Shown: in pieces, positions 8,875 to 17,269 of the stretch
Layout of the letters: every line of letters begins with the position of its first letter
How positions within the stretch are numbered: the stretch's first letter is position 1
From: Pseudooceanicola endophyticus
GTDB taxonomy: Bacteria; Pseudomonadota; Alphaproteobacteria; Rhodobacterales; Rhodobacteraceae
Assembly: GCF_018760365.1 (NCBI RefSeq)
Contig: NZ_JAHIAB010000001.1
Coordinates: forward strand, 513,813-577,812
DNA: 64,000 nt
Direction of reading: 5' to 3'
Notes under the pieces: generated by a model
What the model saw: only the letters and a program-made list of their open reading frames with translations
Databases searched by the model: none
Told to the model about the DNA's origin: nothing
Translations under genes and position numbers: made by a program

Positions 8875-10821
8875 ATGTCCCTGATTTCCCTCACATTCCC
8901 TGACGGCAATAAGCGAGAATTCGCCGAAGGCATTACTGCTGCCGCCGTCGCAAGTGAAATTTCCAGTTCACTTGCAAAAAAAGCGATCAGTGCAACGGTC
9001 AACGGAGCCCACTGGGATCTGCAATGGCCGATCACCGAGGATGCCTCCATCGCGATCCACACGATGAAGGATGACGAACAGGCCTATGAGCTGATCCGTC
9101 ACGACCTCGCCCATATCATGGCCCGCGCCGTCCAGGAGATCTGGCCGGACGTGAAGGTCACCATCGGTCCCGTCCGCGACAAGGGCTGGTTCTACGATTT
9201 CGACCGTGCCGAGCCCTTCACCCCCGAGGATCTGGGCACCATCGAGGCGAAGATGAAAGAGATCATCAACGCCCGGGAACCCGTCCGCACCGAGGTCTGG
9301 GAACGCGCCGATGCCCTGCGCTACTACGAAGAGCGCGGCGAGCCCTACAAGATCGAGCTGGTCAACCGCATCCCCGGCGATGAGCCGCTGCGGATGTACT
9401 GGCACGGCGACTGGCAGGATCTCTGCCGCGGCCCGCACCTTCAGAACACCGGGCAGGTTCCGGCGGATGCCTTCAAGCTGACCCATGTGGCCGGCGCCTA
9501 CTGGCTGGGCGACAGCACGCGCCCGATGCTGCAACGCATCTACGGCGTGGCCTTCAAGAACCGTCAGGAGCTGAAGGCCTGGGAAACCATGATGGAGGAG
9601 GCCGCCAAGCGCGACCACCGCAAGCTGGGTCGCGAGATGCAGCTTTTCCACATGCAGGAAGAGGCCCCGGGCCAGGTCTTCTGGCATCCGAACGGCTGGA
9701 CCATCTACACCACGCTGCAGGACTACATGCGCCGCAAGCAGCGCGCCGGCGGCTACGTCGAGGTCAACACGCCCCAGGTGGTCAACCGCAAGCTCTGGGA
9801 GGCCTCGGGCCACTGGGGCAACTACCAGGAAAACATGTTCATCGTCGAAGTGGACGAGGATCATGCCCGCGAAAAGACCATCAACGCGCTGAAGCCGATG
9901 AACTGCCCCTGCCACGTGCAGGTGTTCAACCAGGGCCTGAAGTCCTACCGCGACCTGCCGCTGCGCATGGCCGAGTTCGGTTCGTGCAACCGCTACGAAC
10001 CCTCGGGCGCGCTGCACGGCATCATGCGGGTGCGTGGCTTCACCCAGGACGACGCGCATATCTTCTGCACCGAGGCGCAGATCGAGGCCGAGACGGCAAA
10101 GTTCATCGCCTTCCTGGCCGACATCTACAAGGACCTGGGCTTTGTCGACTGGACGATCAAGCTCTCGACCCGGCCCGAAAAGCGCATCGGCACCGAGGAA
10201 AGCTGGGACCGCGTCGAGGCCGCCCTTGGCAATGCCTGCAACCACGCCGGCTACGAGTTCGAGATCCAGGAGGGCGAAGGCGCCTTCTACGGTCCCAAGC
10301 TGGAATTCACGCTGACCGATGCGATCGGGCGGGAATGGCAGTGCGGCACGCTGCAGGTGGACCCGAACCTGCCGGAACGTCTGGACGCGACCTTCATCGG
10401 CCAGGACGGCGACAAGCACCGCCCCGTGATGCTGCACCGCGCCGTGCTGGGCTCTTTCGAGCGCTTCATCGGCATCCTGATCGAGAACTCCGAAGGCAAG
10501 CTGCCGGTGTGGCTGGCGCCGCGCCAGGTGGTCGTCGCGGCCATCGTCTCGGACGCCGATGACTACTGCCTTGAGGTCGTCGAGGCGCTGAAGGCCCGGG
10601 GCGTGCGCGCCGAGGCCGACCTGCGCAACGAGAAGATCAACTACAAGGTCCGCGAGCATTCCGTCGGCAAGGTGCCCTACATCCTGGCCTGCGGCATGAA
10701 AGAGGTCGAGGAACGCACCGTCTCCACCCGCCGCCTTGGCGAGAAGCAGACGAAGACCCAGACGCTGGACGAGATCGTCGCGCAGCTGGCCCGCGAGGCC
10801 ATGGCCCCCGACATGCTGTAA
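8875..10821 (+). CDS. thrS: Threonyl-tRNA synthetase
   Basis: Class II aminoacyl-tRNA synthetase charging tRNA-Thr. The 648 residues include the N-terminal TGS domain (about 1-60) and a shortened editing/second additional domain with [11 protein letters not shown] and the catalytic-site-like [10 protein letters not shown]. The class II core has motif 2 ([22 protein letters not shown]), the zinc ligands MNCPCH and the histidines of the core, and motif 3 near [14 protein letters not shown]. An anticodon-binding domain ends the protein. A strong GAGGAGG ribosome-binding site precedes ATG 8875. A terminator-like hairpin lies 62 bases after the stop, inside the next gene. Confidence 0.97.
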   Translation: MSLISLTFPDGNKREFAEGITAAAVASEISSSLAKKAISATVNGAHWDLQWPITEDASIAIHTMKDDEQAYELIRHDLAHIMARAVQEIWPDVKVTIGPVRDKGWFYDFDRAEPFTPEDLGTIEAKMKEIINAREPVRTEVWERADALRYYEERGEPYKIELVNRIPGDEPLRMYWHGDWQDLCRGPHLQNTGQVPADAFKLTHVAGAYWLGDSTRPMLQRIYGVAFKNRQELKAWETMMEEAAKRDHRKLGREMQLFHMQEEAPGQVFWHPNGWTIYTTLQDYMRRKQRAGGYVEVNTPQVVNRKLWEASGHWGNYQENMFIVEVDEDHAREKTINALKPMNCPCHVQVFNQGLKSYRDLPLRMAEFGSCNRYEPSGALHGIMRVRGFTQDDAHIFCTEAQIEAETAKFIAFLADIYKDLGFVDWTIKLSTRPEKRIGTEESWDRVEAALGNACNHAGYEFEIQEGEGAFYGPKLEFTLTDAIGREWQCGTLQVDPNLPERLDATFIGQDGDKHRPVMLHRAVLGSFERFIGILIENSEGKLPVWLAPRQVVVAAIVSDADDYCLEVVEALKARGVRAEADLRNEKINYKVREHSVGKVPYILACGMKEVEERTVSTRRLGEKQTKTQTLDEIVAQLAREAMAPDML

Positions 10822-10822
10822 G

Positions 10823-11743
10823 ATGAGGGCTCCGGTGATCGTGCATTGCGACTGGAGCCTGCATCCGAGGAAACGCTGGATGACGGCCGCCCTGCCAAGG
10901 GGCGGCCGTTACCTTTTGGGCGCCCCGGAGCCGGTGGGCGACACGGCCACCCTGCTGGCGCGGCTGCGCGGCGCCGGTCCGCTGCTGATCGGTTTCGACT
11001 TTCCCATCGGCCTGCCCGCCGCCTATGGCGCCCGCACGGGGTTCGCGGATTTCCCCACGGCGCTTGCAGGGTTCGGTACGGGCGACTGGGCCGACTGGTT
11101 CAGCGTCTCCCGGGAGCCGGGGCAGATTTCCCTGCACCGCCCCTTCTATCCCCATGCACCGGGCGGGCGGAAACGCGATCACCTGACCGCCGGTTTGGAC
11201 CTGCCCGGCTTTGAGGCCCTGCTGCGGCTCTGTGATCGCAAGACCCCCACCCGCCCCGCCGCCTGCGCCCTGTTCTGGACGCTGGGCGGCAATCAGGTGG
11301 GCAAGGCCGCGATCACCGGCTGGCAGGAGGTCTTGCAGCCGAACCTGTCACGTATCGGGCTCTGGCCCTTTCAGGGACGGCTGCACGACCTGCTGGCCCG
11401 CCACGCGACCGTGGTGGCCGAAACCTACCCCGCCGAGGCCTATGGCCAGATCGGCATCACCAAGTCCGCGCAATGGAGCAAGCGGAACCAGGACCACCGC
11501 CGGGCCCATGCGGCGGCCCCGCTGCTGGACTGGATCGCCCGGCGCGGCCACGATGCCACCCCCGCGCTGCGCGCGCAGATCCGCGCGGGCTTCTCCCCCG
11601 GCCCCGAGGGCGAGGACCAGTTCGACGCCCTTGCGGGACTCTGTGCCATGCTGGACGTGGTGCAGGGCCACCTGCCCGAAGGTGCGCCCGAGCAGCCCGA
11701 CATCCGCCAATGGGAAGGCTGGATCCTGGGCCAGCAGCCCTAG
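10823..11743 (+). CDS. DUF429-like (predicted RNase H-fold) protein
   Basis: A 306-residue protein of unknown function. [13 protein letters not shown] near residue 59 resembles the acidic D-x-P-I-G-L-P signature of DUF429, a family predicted to have an RNase H-like fold. Later acidic positions in [15 protein letters not shown] and [15 protein letters not shown] fit metal-binding sites of that fold. ATG 10823 begins one base after the thrS stop; the upstream in-frame extension would lie inside thrS and was dropped. It overlaps the convergent EamA gene by four bases. Family assignment is by motif resemblance only. Confidence 0.6.
   Translation: MRAPVIVHCDWSLHPRKRWMTAALPRGGRYLLGAPEPVGDTATLLARLRGAGPLLIGFDFPIGLPAAYGARTGFADFPTALAGFGTGDWADWFSVSREPGQISLHRPFYPHAPGGRKRDHLTAGLDLPGFEALLRLCDRKTPTRPAACALFWTLGGNQVGKAAITGWQEVLQPNLSRIGLWPFQGRLHDLLARHATVVAETYPAEAYGQIGITKSAQWSKRNQDHRRAHAAAPLLDWIARRGHDATPALRAQIRAGFSPGPEGEDQFDALAGLCAMLDVVQGHLPEGAPEQPDIRQWEGWILGQQP
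10883..10909 (+). terminator. Terminator-like hairpin inside the DUF429-like coding start
   Basis: ACGGCCGCCC (10883-10892) pairs perfectly with GGGCGGCCGT (10900-10909) across a short loop, followed by TACCTTTT. In position and form it looks like the thrS terminator, yet it lies about 20 codons into the next open frame. Confidence 0.5.
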
Positions 11744-12174
11744 CCGAAGGTCATCAGCGCCGCCCCCGCGCCGACCAGCGCGACGCCGATCCAGCCGGTG
11801 GTGGACAGGTGTTCGCCAAGGAAGATGACCCCGAAGATCGCCACCAGAACGACGCTCAGCTTGTCGACCGGGGCCACCTGCGCGGCCTGCCCCATCTTCA
11901 GCGCCCGGAAGTAGCAGACCCAGGACGCCCCCGTCGCCAGCCCCGAAAGCACCAGGAACAGCGCGCTGCGCGGCGGAATGGAGCGCAGGGGTTCGAATTT
12001 GCGGGTCACAGCCAGGATCGCGCCCAGCACCACCAGCACCACGCAGGTGCGCAGGAAGGTCGCGTAATCGCTGTCGATCCGGTCGACGCCGATCTTGGCG
12101 AAGATCGCCGTCAGCGCCGCAAAGACCGCCGCCAGAATGGCCCAGAGCTGCCAGCTTGCCGCCAATGCCGTCAT
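11740..12174 (-). CDS. EamA-type single-domain transporter (DMT superfamily)
   Basis: A 144-residue membrane protein with about five hydrophobic helices, the size of one EamA repeat; members work as dimers of two such units. The opening [22 protein letters not shown] and the [20 protein letters not shown] segment are typical of EamA proteins. ATG 12174 was chosen because GGAGG sits just upstream; an upstream in-frame start has no such site. Convergent with the DUF429-like gene. Substrate unknown. Confidence 0.75.
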   Translation of the reverse strand: MTALAASWQLWAILAAVFAALTAIFAKIGVDRIDSDYATFLRTCVVLVVLGAILAVTRKFEPLRSIPPRSALFLVLSGLATGASWVCYFRALKMGQAAQVAPVDKLSVVLVAIFGVIFLGEHLSTTGWIGVALVGAGAALMTFG

Positions 12175-12267
12175 CCTTGCCTCCCGGATTGCCAGCCCGA
12201 GGCTAGCAGGGTGCGGTGCCACCGGGCGGGAAATCATCGCCGTCCGCATCACGCCCGCGTGATCTGC

Positions 12268-12918
12268 CTACCAGCGCAGCCATTTCGCCCCCGCCAGGGC
12301 CCCGATCCCGGCGCCAAGGGCGATCCCGCCGGAATACCAGACGCTGTAGAACAGCGGCGAATCCTCGGTGCAGAAGGTCGAATAGACCACCGTCGCCAGC
12401 GCCCCCGCCGCCAGCCCCGCCAGCGCGCCGGTGCGCACCGGGCGCACCGGCGCCCCCCGGCGCAGCGCCAGGATCAGCCCCGCCGTGACCGGCAGCGACA
12501 GGGTGGCGATGGCCGGCATGCAAAGCTGGATCGAATGGCCCAGGAAATAGCCCAGACGCATGTCCGCCGGGGTTTGCGCGAAGGCCAGCCCGAACAGCGC
12601 CAGCGCCGCCAGCGGCACCGCCCAGATCAGCCGCGCCGGCAGGCCCGGGCGCCGCCCCGGTCGGGCCGAGCGCCGCGCCAGCACCAGCGCCAGCCCCGCC
12701 AGCACCGCCGGCAGCAGCGTCTTGGCAACCACCAGCGGGGTTTTCAGCGCCTCCAGCAGCCCCGGACGCGGCCCCAGCGCGGCAAAGTAAAGCGCCACGC
12801 TGACCAGCAACCCGACCAGCAGGAAGGGCAGAAAGCGCGTCTCGACCCCGGCATCGGGGGCGGGCGCGGGATCCTGCGCCAGGCGGGCAATCAGCTCTTC
12901 GGTGTCCATCTCAGTCAT
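12268..12918 (-). CDS. nrsF: NrsF-family (DUF1109) anti-sigma factor
   Basis: Inner-membrane negative regulator of an ECF sigma factor. The 216 residues start with a short cytoplasmic segment carrying an ELIARLAQD helix, then six hydrophobic helices. Two cysteines lie at 133 ([10 protein letters not shown]) and 183 (STFCTEDSP). In Caulobacter NrsF, two conserved cysteines spaced the same way are needed for the metal-stress response, so these are the likely sensor residues. The gene overlaps the upstream sigma gene by eight bases, indicating coupled translation. It is divergent from the bufferin-type operon, as in known sigma-F loci. Confidence 0.88.
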   Translation of the reverse strand: MTEMDTEELIARLAQDPAPAPDAGVETRFLPFLLVGLLVSVALYFAALGPRPGLLEALKTPLVVAKTLLPAVLAGLALVLARRSARPGRRPGLPARLIWAVPLAALALFGLAFAQTPADMRLGYFLGHSIQLCMPAIATLSLPVTAGLILALRRGAPVRPVRTGALAGLAAGALATVVYSTFCTEDSPLFYSVWYSGGIALGAGIGALAGAKWLRW

Positions 12919-13474
12919 CCTTCGCTTCGGGCTTTGCTTCGGGACCGCGCGCGATCCGGCGCAGCCGCGTCATCGCGCGGTGATAGGCCACGCGCACCGC
13001 CCCCTCGCTCAGCCCCAGCCGGGCGCCGACCTCTCCGGCGCTCTCGCCCTCGACCCCCAGCGATCGGACGATGCCGGCCGAGCGGGTGTCGATCCCCTCC
13101 AGCAGGCGGCCCAGATCGCGCGCGGCGGTCGGGTCGCCCAGGGTGTCGTCCACCAGCCCCTCGGCGTGATCCTCCAGCGGATCGGTCCGCCGCAGCCGCC
13201 GCGCCCGCAGCGCATCCGCCGCCTTGTAGCGGGCAATGGCATATAGCCAGGGGGTCACCGGCGCGTCCTCGTTCCAGGTGTGGCGCTTGGCATGCAGCCC
13301 CAGAAGCACCTCCTGCACGATATCCTCGACCGCGGCCTCGTCGCCACGGGCGCGGGCCCGCACGACGGTCCGGATCGCCGGCGTCACCTCGCTCAGGAAG
13401 CGCGCATAGGCCGCACCATCGCCGCGGCGGGCGCGGCGCAACAGTTCTCCCCAATGCATGTTCCTGTCCGTCAT
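12911..13474 (-). CDS. sigF: ECF sigma factor paired with NrsF (SigF-like)
   Basis: RNA polymerase sigma factor with only sigma regions 2 and 4. Region 2 contains [19 protein letters not shown] and [17 protein letters not shown]; region 4 has the helix-turn-helix [26 protein letters not shown] 13474 follows GGGAGAGAC. An alternative ATG at 13459 follows AGGA and is favoured if the promoter at 13486-13511 is used, because the transcript would then begin only a few bases before 13474. The sigma gene, NrsF and the divergent buf operon together indicate a metal- or oxidant-responsive regulon. Autoregulation is predicted from its promoter. Confidence 0.9.
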   Translation of the reverse strand: MTDRNMHWGELLRRARRGDGAAYARFLSEVTPAIRTVVRARARGDEAAVEDIVQEVLLGLHAKRHTWNEDAPVTPWLYAIARYKAADALRARRLRRTDPLEDHAEGLVDDTLGDPTAARDLGRLLEGIDTRSAGIVRSLGVEGESAGEVGARLGLSEGAVRVAYHRAMTRLRRIARGPEAKPEAKDD

Positions 13475-13485
13475 CTGTCTCTCCC

Positions 13486-13511
13486 TTCGGACGGGCACCG
13501 GGAAACGTTAC
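13486..13511 (-). promoter_or_regulatory. Predicted ECF sigma-F promoter of the sigma gene
   Basis: On the minus strand GTAACG (13511-13506), exactly 16 bases, then CGAA (13489-13486). This is the same GTAAC-N16-CGAA form as at the divergent buf promoter and resembles the Caulobacter sigma-F consensus. The transcript would start near 13479. Confidence 0.7.
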
Positions 13512-13558
13512 AGCCTTTCGACGATTTTTCCCAAATCAATCACCAATCCGTGAACCGC

Positions 13559-13584
13559 GTAACGATGCCGCCCCCCGGTACGAA
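13559..13584 (+). promoter_or_regulatory. Predicted ECF sigma-F promoter of the bufferin-type operon
   Basis: GTAACG (13559-13564), exactly 16 bases, then CGAA (13581-13584), about 50 bases before the bufA start codon. It matches the promoter of the sigma gene on the other strand in both boxes and in spacing. Confidence 0.75.
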
Positions 13585-13635
13585 GAGGGGAATATCGGGC
13601 CGCCACGACGGCGCCCGCCAACGGAGGATACCCGA

Positions 13636-13944
13636 ATGACCACCAAGACCACCGCCCTGACGCTGGCCACCGCCCTTGCCGCCGCCTTCGCCGCCCAGGC
13701 TGTTCCCGCCGCTGCCGCAGGGCAGGAAAAATGCTTTGGCGTCGCCATGGCCGGCAAGAACGACTGCGCCGCCGGCCCCGGCACCACCTGCGCCGGCACC
13801 TCGAAGGTCGATTACCAGGGCAATGCCTGGAGCTTCGTCGAAGAGGGCAAGTGCACGCAGATCTCCCTGCCGGCGGGGAAGGACGGCATGGCACGCATGG
13901 GGTCGCTTACCGCGCTGGAACGTGACCTGCCGATGGAAGGCTGA
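13636..13944 (+). CDS. bufA: DUF2282 bufferin-type precursor peptide (BufA1-like)
   Basis: Secreted, ribosomally made peptide of 102 residues. A signal peptide spans about residues 1-28 (basic start, long alanine-rich core, AAA-G cleavage region). The mature part has exactly four cysteines at 33, 44, 52 and 73 in the DUF2282 pattern [21 protein letters not shown] and GKCTQ. In bufferins these cysteines are modified by a DUF692 enzyme, giving a copper-binding metallophore. Ribosome-binding site GGAGGA lies seven bases upstream. The long open frame that runs into this gene from 11473 is read-through, so this start is the real one. Confidence 0.9.
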   Translation: MTTKTTALTLATALAAAFAAQAVPAAAAGQEKCFGVAMAGKNDCAAGPGTTCAGTSKVDYQGNAWSFVEEGKCTQISLPAGKDGMARMGSLTALERDLPMEG

Positions 13945-13999
13945 CGCGCCCCGGGGGGGGCGGACACCGCGCCCCCCTTTCCCGGAAGGAGGAGATCCC

Positions 14000-14848
14000 A
14001 TGTTCGACCGCACCGCCCCCGCCCTGCCCGCGCGTCCCGGCGTCGGCTTCAAGCCGCAGCATTACGAGGCCCTGATGGCCGATCCCGGCCCCGTCGCCTG
14101 GCTTGAGGTCCATGCCGAGAACTACATGGGCGCCGGAGGCCGGCCGCTGGCGCAATTGCAGGCGCTGGCCGCGCGCTTTCCGGTTTCGGTCCACGGGGTC
14201 GGCCTGTCGATCGGCGGTGAGGGGCCGCTGGAGCACGCCCACCTGGACCGGTTGCGCGGGCTGGTCGATCACCTGCCCGCCGCGCGCTTCTCCGAACACC
14301 TGGCCTGGTCAAGCCATGGCGGCGCCTTCCTGAACGACCTGCTGCCGCTGCCCTACACGGCGCGCACGCTGGCACGCGTCTGCGCCCATGTCGATCAGGT
14401 GCAGCAGGCGCTTGGCCGCCAGATGCTGCTTGAGAACCCCTCCTCCTACCTGGCCTTCACCGAAAGCGAGATGCCCGAGACCGCCTTCCTGGGCGAGGTC
14501 GTGCAGCGCACCGGCTGCGGGCTGCTGCTGGACGTGAACAATGTCTTCGTTTCCGCCGTCAACCTTGGGTTCGAACCGCGCGCCTATATCGACGCCCTGC
14601 CCCTTGGCGCCGTCGGAGAGCTGCATCTGGGCGGCCATGACAGCGACAGCGACGATCAGGGCCGCCCGCTGCTGATCGACAGCCACGGCGCGCCGGTGGC
14701 CGATCCGGTCTGGGCGCTGCTGGATCACGTGCTGTCCCTGACCGGGCCGAAACCGCTGCTGATCGAATGGGACACCGATGTGCCCGACTGGCCCGAGCTG
14801 CGCGCCGAGGCCGCCCGCGCGGCCCTTGCGCTGGAGGCGGTGCGATGA
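14000..14848 (+). CDS. bufB: DUF692 multinuclear non-heme iron oxidative enzyme (MNIO, BufB)
   Basis: TIM-barrel enzyme of the MNIO family that oxidatively modifies cysteines of the precursor peptide using two or three irons. Of 282 residues, likely metal ligands are seen at H38 (EVHAENYM), H65 (SVHGVGLS), H100 (SEHLAW), E145 (LLENPSSY), D179 (LLDVNNVF), H209 and H213 (ELHLGGH), D227/H229 (IDSHG) and E256 (LIEWDTD), all in the family order. The start is ATG 14000, just after AAGGAGGA. It follows bufA by 55 bases and overlaps bufC by four (ATGA). No ligand appears to be missing. Confidence 0.93.
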   Translation: MFDRTAPALPARPGVGFKPQHYEALMADPGPVAWLEVHAENYMGAGGRPLAQLQALAARFPVSVHGVGLSIGGEGPLEHAHLDRLRGLVDHLPAARFSEHLAWSSHGGAFLNDLLPLPYTARTLARVCAHVDQVQQALGRQMLLENPSSYLAFTESEMPETAFLGEVVQRTGCGLLLDVNNVFVSAVNLGFEPRAYIDALPLGAVGELHLGGHDSDSDDQGRPLLIDSHGAPVADPVWALLDHVLSLTGPKPLLIEWDTDVPDWPELRAEAARAALALEAVR

Positions 14849-15591
14849 GTGAGGGCACACTTCTGAGCGCCCTGCGCGACCCCGAGGGCGTCCTGCCGTC
14901 CGGGCTGCACGATGGCCGGGGCGGGCCTGCCACGCGCCGCTTTGCCGTCTATCGCAACAATATCGCCGTCTCGCTGCGCGAGGCCATCGTCACCGGCTTT
15001 CCGACTCTGCTGGCGCTGCTGGGGCCGCGCAACATGGCACAGCTGGCCCGGGCCTTCGTGCAGGGCCATCCCCCGACCTCGCCGGTGCTGCTGACCTACG
15101 GCACGGAGCTGCCCGCCTTCCTCGACGGTTTCGCGCCGCTCGCCACCCTGCCCTACCTCGCCGATGCCGCGCGGCTGGACCTGGCGTTGCGGCGCGCCTA
15201 CCACGCCGCCGATGCCGATCCGATCCCCCCCGAAGCCCTTGGCCTGCTGAGCCAGACCGACCTTGGCCGGGCCGTGCTGATCCTGGCCCCGGCGGTGCAG
15301 GTGCTGCGTTCCAACTGGCCGCTGCACGACATCTGGCGCCTCGCGCATCAGGACGGCCCGCCGCCCGGAGCGCAGGCACAGGACCTGCTGATCACCCGGG
15401 CGCATTTCGACCCTGCCTGCCATGCCCTGTCCCCCGGCGCCGCCGCCTTCCTTCAGGCCTGTCTGGAGGGCCGTAGCGCCGCCGAAGCGCTGGAGCAGGC
15501 ACGCACGGAGGCCCCCGCCTTCGACCTGAGCGCCCTGCTGGCCCTGCTTCTGGCCCAGCGCGCCCTCTGCACGCTGGAGATCCCGCAATGA
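14845..15591 (+). CDS. bufC: DUF2063 MNIO partner protein (BufC)
   Basis: Partner protein that recognises the precursor leader and presents it to the MNIO enzyme. The 248 residues carry the DUF2063 hallmark [17 protein letters not shown] near residue 33, followed by FPTLLALLG and an alpha-helical N-terminal domain. The C-terminal half, with [13 protein letters not shown] and [18 protein letters not shown], fits the second domain of the family. It is coupled to bufB and the DoxX gene by ATGA overlaps, so the three proteins are probably made in fixed proportion. Confidence 0.9.
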   Translation: MSEGTLLSALRDPEGVLPSGLHDGRGGPATRRFAVYRNNIAVSLREAIVTGFPTLLALLGPRNMAQLARAFVQGHPPTSPVLLTYGTELPAFLDGFAPLATLPYLADAARLDLALRRAYHAADADPIPPEALGLLSQTDLGRAVLILAPAVQVLRSNWPLHDIWRLAHQDGPPPGAQAQDLLITRAHFDPACHALSPGAAAFLQACLEGRSAAEALEQARTEAPAFDLSALLALLLAQRALCTLEIPQ

Positions 15592-16139
15592 CCGATCCGA
15601 CCGCCCCGCTGGCCCGCCTCTCGCCCCTGCTGCCGCTGCTGGCGCGGTTGCTCTTTGTCGCGATCCTGCTGCCCTACTACTGGAACTCGGCCCTGACCAA
15701 GATCGGCAGCGGGCCGTTCACCCCCTCTGCCGGAGCCTATGCGCAGATCTTCCCCCGCGCCTTCGAGGCAGCGGGTTACGATCCCGACAAGCTGTCGCTG
15801 GTGTCGCATCTGGTCGTGCTGGCCGGCACCTGGGCCGAGTTCGCCCTGCCCGCGCTGCTGCTTATGGGTCTGCTGACCCGGCCCGCCGCGCTGGCGATGA
15901 TCGGCTTCATCGTGGTTCAGACCCTGACGGATCTCTATGGCCACGGGCTGATCGCCCAGCCCGGCGTCCCGGGCCAGTGGTTCGACCGCGCGCCGGATGC
16001 TTTGCTGGACCAGCGCGCGCTCTGGGTGTTTCTGCTGGCCGTACCGGCCCTGCGTGGCGGCGGCGCGCTGGCGCTGGACCAGCTGCTGTTCAGAAGTGCG
16101 CCTTCTCCTCGTCCGGGCGCCCGGCCAGCACCGCCATGA
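15588..16139 (+). CDS. bufD: DoxX family membrane protein of the buf operon (BufD)
   Basis: A 183-residue DoxX protein with four hydrophobic helices: about 16-36, 78-95, 98-118 and 142-160. ARLLFVAILLPYYWNSALTK and GTWAEFALPALLLMGL are typical. DoxX proteins often accompany DUF692/DUF2063 genes; a role in redox balance or peptide handling at the membrane is suspected but unproven. It overlaps bufC by four bases and its 3' end overlaps the convergent small membrane gene by 50 bases. Confidence 0.85.
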   Translation: MTDPTAPLARLSPLLPLLARLLFVAILLPYYWNSALTKIGSGPFTPSAGAYAQIFPRAFEAAGYDPDKLSLVSHLVVLAGTWAEFALPALLLMGLLTRPAALAMIGFIVVQTLTDLYGHGLIAQPGVPGQWFDRAPDALLDQRALWVFLLAVPALRGGGALALDQLLFRSAPSPRPGARPAPP

Positions 16140-16458
16140 TGCCGGCGGCGGCGATGAAGGCGATGGGGAAAAGGGTGAAGAAGTTCACGCCGTAGCCCAG
16201 GTAGAAGCCCACCGCGCCGATCAGCATCAGCAGCCCGCCCCAGAGCGCCCGGGCGCGCGCCATGCCCGCCCCGGCAATCGCCACGATCGGCACCAGAAGG
16301 CCGGTCAGCCGCACCCTGTCCGGATCGGCCACCTGCATGAACAGGCCGTCGACCTCGCCCCAGGTCGAGATCGCGGCGGTGTACCCATAGGCCGCCAGTC
16401 CCACGACCAGCGCCATGACCCCGCCGATCAGCCCCAGTATCATTGCAGCGTTGCGCAT
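16090..16458 (-). CDS. Small four-helix membrane protein of unknown function
   Basis: A 122-residue hydrophobic protein with four predicted membrane helices (about 6-28, 51-67, 70-89 and 93-112), ending in a charged tail RPDEEKAHF. The loop between helices 1 and 2 (STWGEVDGLFMQVADPDRV) is the only long soluble part. I do not recognise the family with certainty. It overlaps the DoxX gene tail to tail by 50 bases and lies 12 bases after the arsenate-reductase-like gene on the same strand, so those two probably form a unit. Confidence 0.65.
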   Translation of the reverse strand: MRNAAMILGLIGGVMALVVGLAAYGYTAAISTWGEVDGLFMQVADPDRVRLTGLLVPIVAIAGAGMARARALWGGLLMLIGAVGFYLGYGVNFFTLFPIAFIAAAGIMAVLAGRPDEEKAHF

Positions 16459-16470
16459 GGCCTCTCCTTC

Positions 16471-16785
16471 TCAGGCCGCCAGGGCGGCCTGCACATCCTT
16501 ACCCCATCCCAGATAGAGCGCCGCCCCGTCCTCGATAAGGGGCCGCTTCATCAACAGCGGATGATCGCGCAGCAGCGCCAGCATGTCGCGGCCGCGCTCT
16601 TCCTCGGACAGGCCGCGCCAGGTGGTGGAGCGCGTATTCATCAATGCGCTGCCGAAGGTTTCGGCGGCGCGGCGCAGCAGATCCTCAGGAAGACCGGCGT
16701 TCCGGATATCGACAAGCTCTGCATTCGGCAGCGCCTTCAGAGCCTTGCGGCAGGTGTCACAGGTCTTGATCCCGTAGAGAAGCAT
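16471..16785 (-). CDS. ArsC/Spx-type thioredoxin-fold protein
   Basis: A 104-residue member of the ArsC/Spx/YffB family of thioredoxin-like proteins. The YGIKTCDTCRKAL motif is at the N-terminus. Both cysteines are present, as in Spx/YffB, and the C-terminal HPLLMKRPLIEDG segment is the family's conserved R-P-(I/L) motif. True function, whether arsenate reduction or glutathione-dependent thiol chemistry, cannot be told from sequence. Start ATG 16785 begins right at the family N-terminus; an upstream in-frame start would add an unrelated 30-residue tail. Confidence 0.85.
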   Translation of the reverse strand: MLLYGIKTCDTCRKALKALPNAELVDIRNAGLPEDLLRRAAETFGSALMNTRSTTWRGLSEEERGRDMLALLRDHPLLMKRPLIEDGAALYLGWGKDVQAALAA

Positions 16786-16815
16786 GGGTGTACCCTTTCG
16801 TGGCAAATCGCTCAA

Positions 16816-16837
16816 ATGCTGTGCTGTGGTGCAGCAT
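16816..16837. promoter_or_regulatory. Inverted repeat between the ArsC-like gene and csp
   Basis: ATGCTG (16816-16821) and CAGCAT (16832-16837) surround a GC-rich centre that itself reads TGCTG-N5-CAGCA. Its place in the divergent region suggests an operator. It resembles CTGC/GCAG-type repressor sites known in related bacteria, but no factor can be named. Confidence 0.35.
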
Positions 16838-16979
16838 GAAACGTGTTTTGCTTGCTTTTTACAGTAGCGATGCAATCCTGAAAGGGTCGCAGGGTGTTTA
16901 CGTACCGATTTTTCGGAACCAGGGCGCCGTGTAGCAAATGCCCCGTTTGCGGGGTGGGAACGGCAAGAGGAGAGACGGA

Positions 16980-17186
16980 ATGCCTGTAGGCACCGTAAAA
17001 TGGTTCAATACGACGAAGGGCTACGGGTTCATCGAACCCGAGGAGGGCGGCAAGGACGTTTTCGTCCACATCTCCGCGGTAGAGCGTTCGGGGCTGACCG
17101 GCCTCGCGGACAACCAGAAAGTCGGCTACGAGCTGACCGAGGGGCGCGATGGCCGCAAGATGGCGGGCGATCTGAAACTTCTCTGA
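16980..17186 (+). CDS. Cold-shock domain protein (CspA family)
   Basis: A 68-residue single cold-shock domain that binds single-stranded RNA and DNA. RNP1 is KGYGFIEP and RNP2 is DVFVHIS, both intact; the GTVKWFN opening is standard. ATG 16980 follows AAGAGGAGAG. About 140 bases of untranslated leader with a CCCCGTTTGCGGGG hairpin precede it, as is common for cold-shock mRNAs. A hairpin terminator follows. Whether it is cold-induced cannot be told. Confidence 0.93.
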   Translation: MPVGTVKWFNTTKGYGFIEPEEGGKDVFVHISAVERSGLTGLADNQKVGYELTEGRDGRKMAGDLKLL

Positions 17187-17229
17187 CAGTCCGATCTGAT
17201 CCCCAAGACATTTCGAAATGACAGATCCG

Positions 17230-17257
17230 ACCCGGGAACGGATGTTTCCGGGTTTTC
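17230..17257 (+). terminator. Hairpin terminator after csp
   Basis: ACCCGGGAA pairs with TTTCCGGGT (one G-U pair) across a six-base loop, directly followed by TTTTCC on the plus strand. Confidence 0.75.
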
Positions 17258-17269
17258 CTTGGGCACATG

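Noticed and set aside
8968-10659. 563-codon open frame opposite thrS
   Set aside because: Antisense to a complete thrS with all motifs; composition is that of a shadow frame.
11473-13944. 823-codon open frame on the plus strand
   Set aside because: It runs antisense to EamA, NrsF and the sigma gene and only its last 102 codons (bufA) look like protein. The rest is arginine/proline-rich, typical of GC-driven shadow frames.
14560-14580. tRNA T-arm-like GGGTTCGAACC
   Set aside because: It lies in the bufB coding frame and no acceptor or anticodon arm fits around it; no tRNA gene was recognised anywhere in the window.
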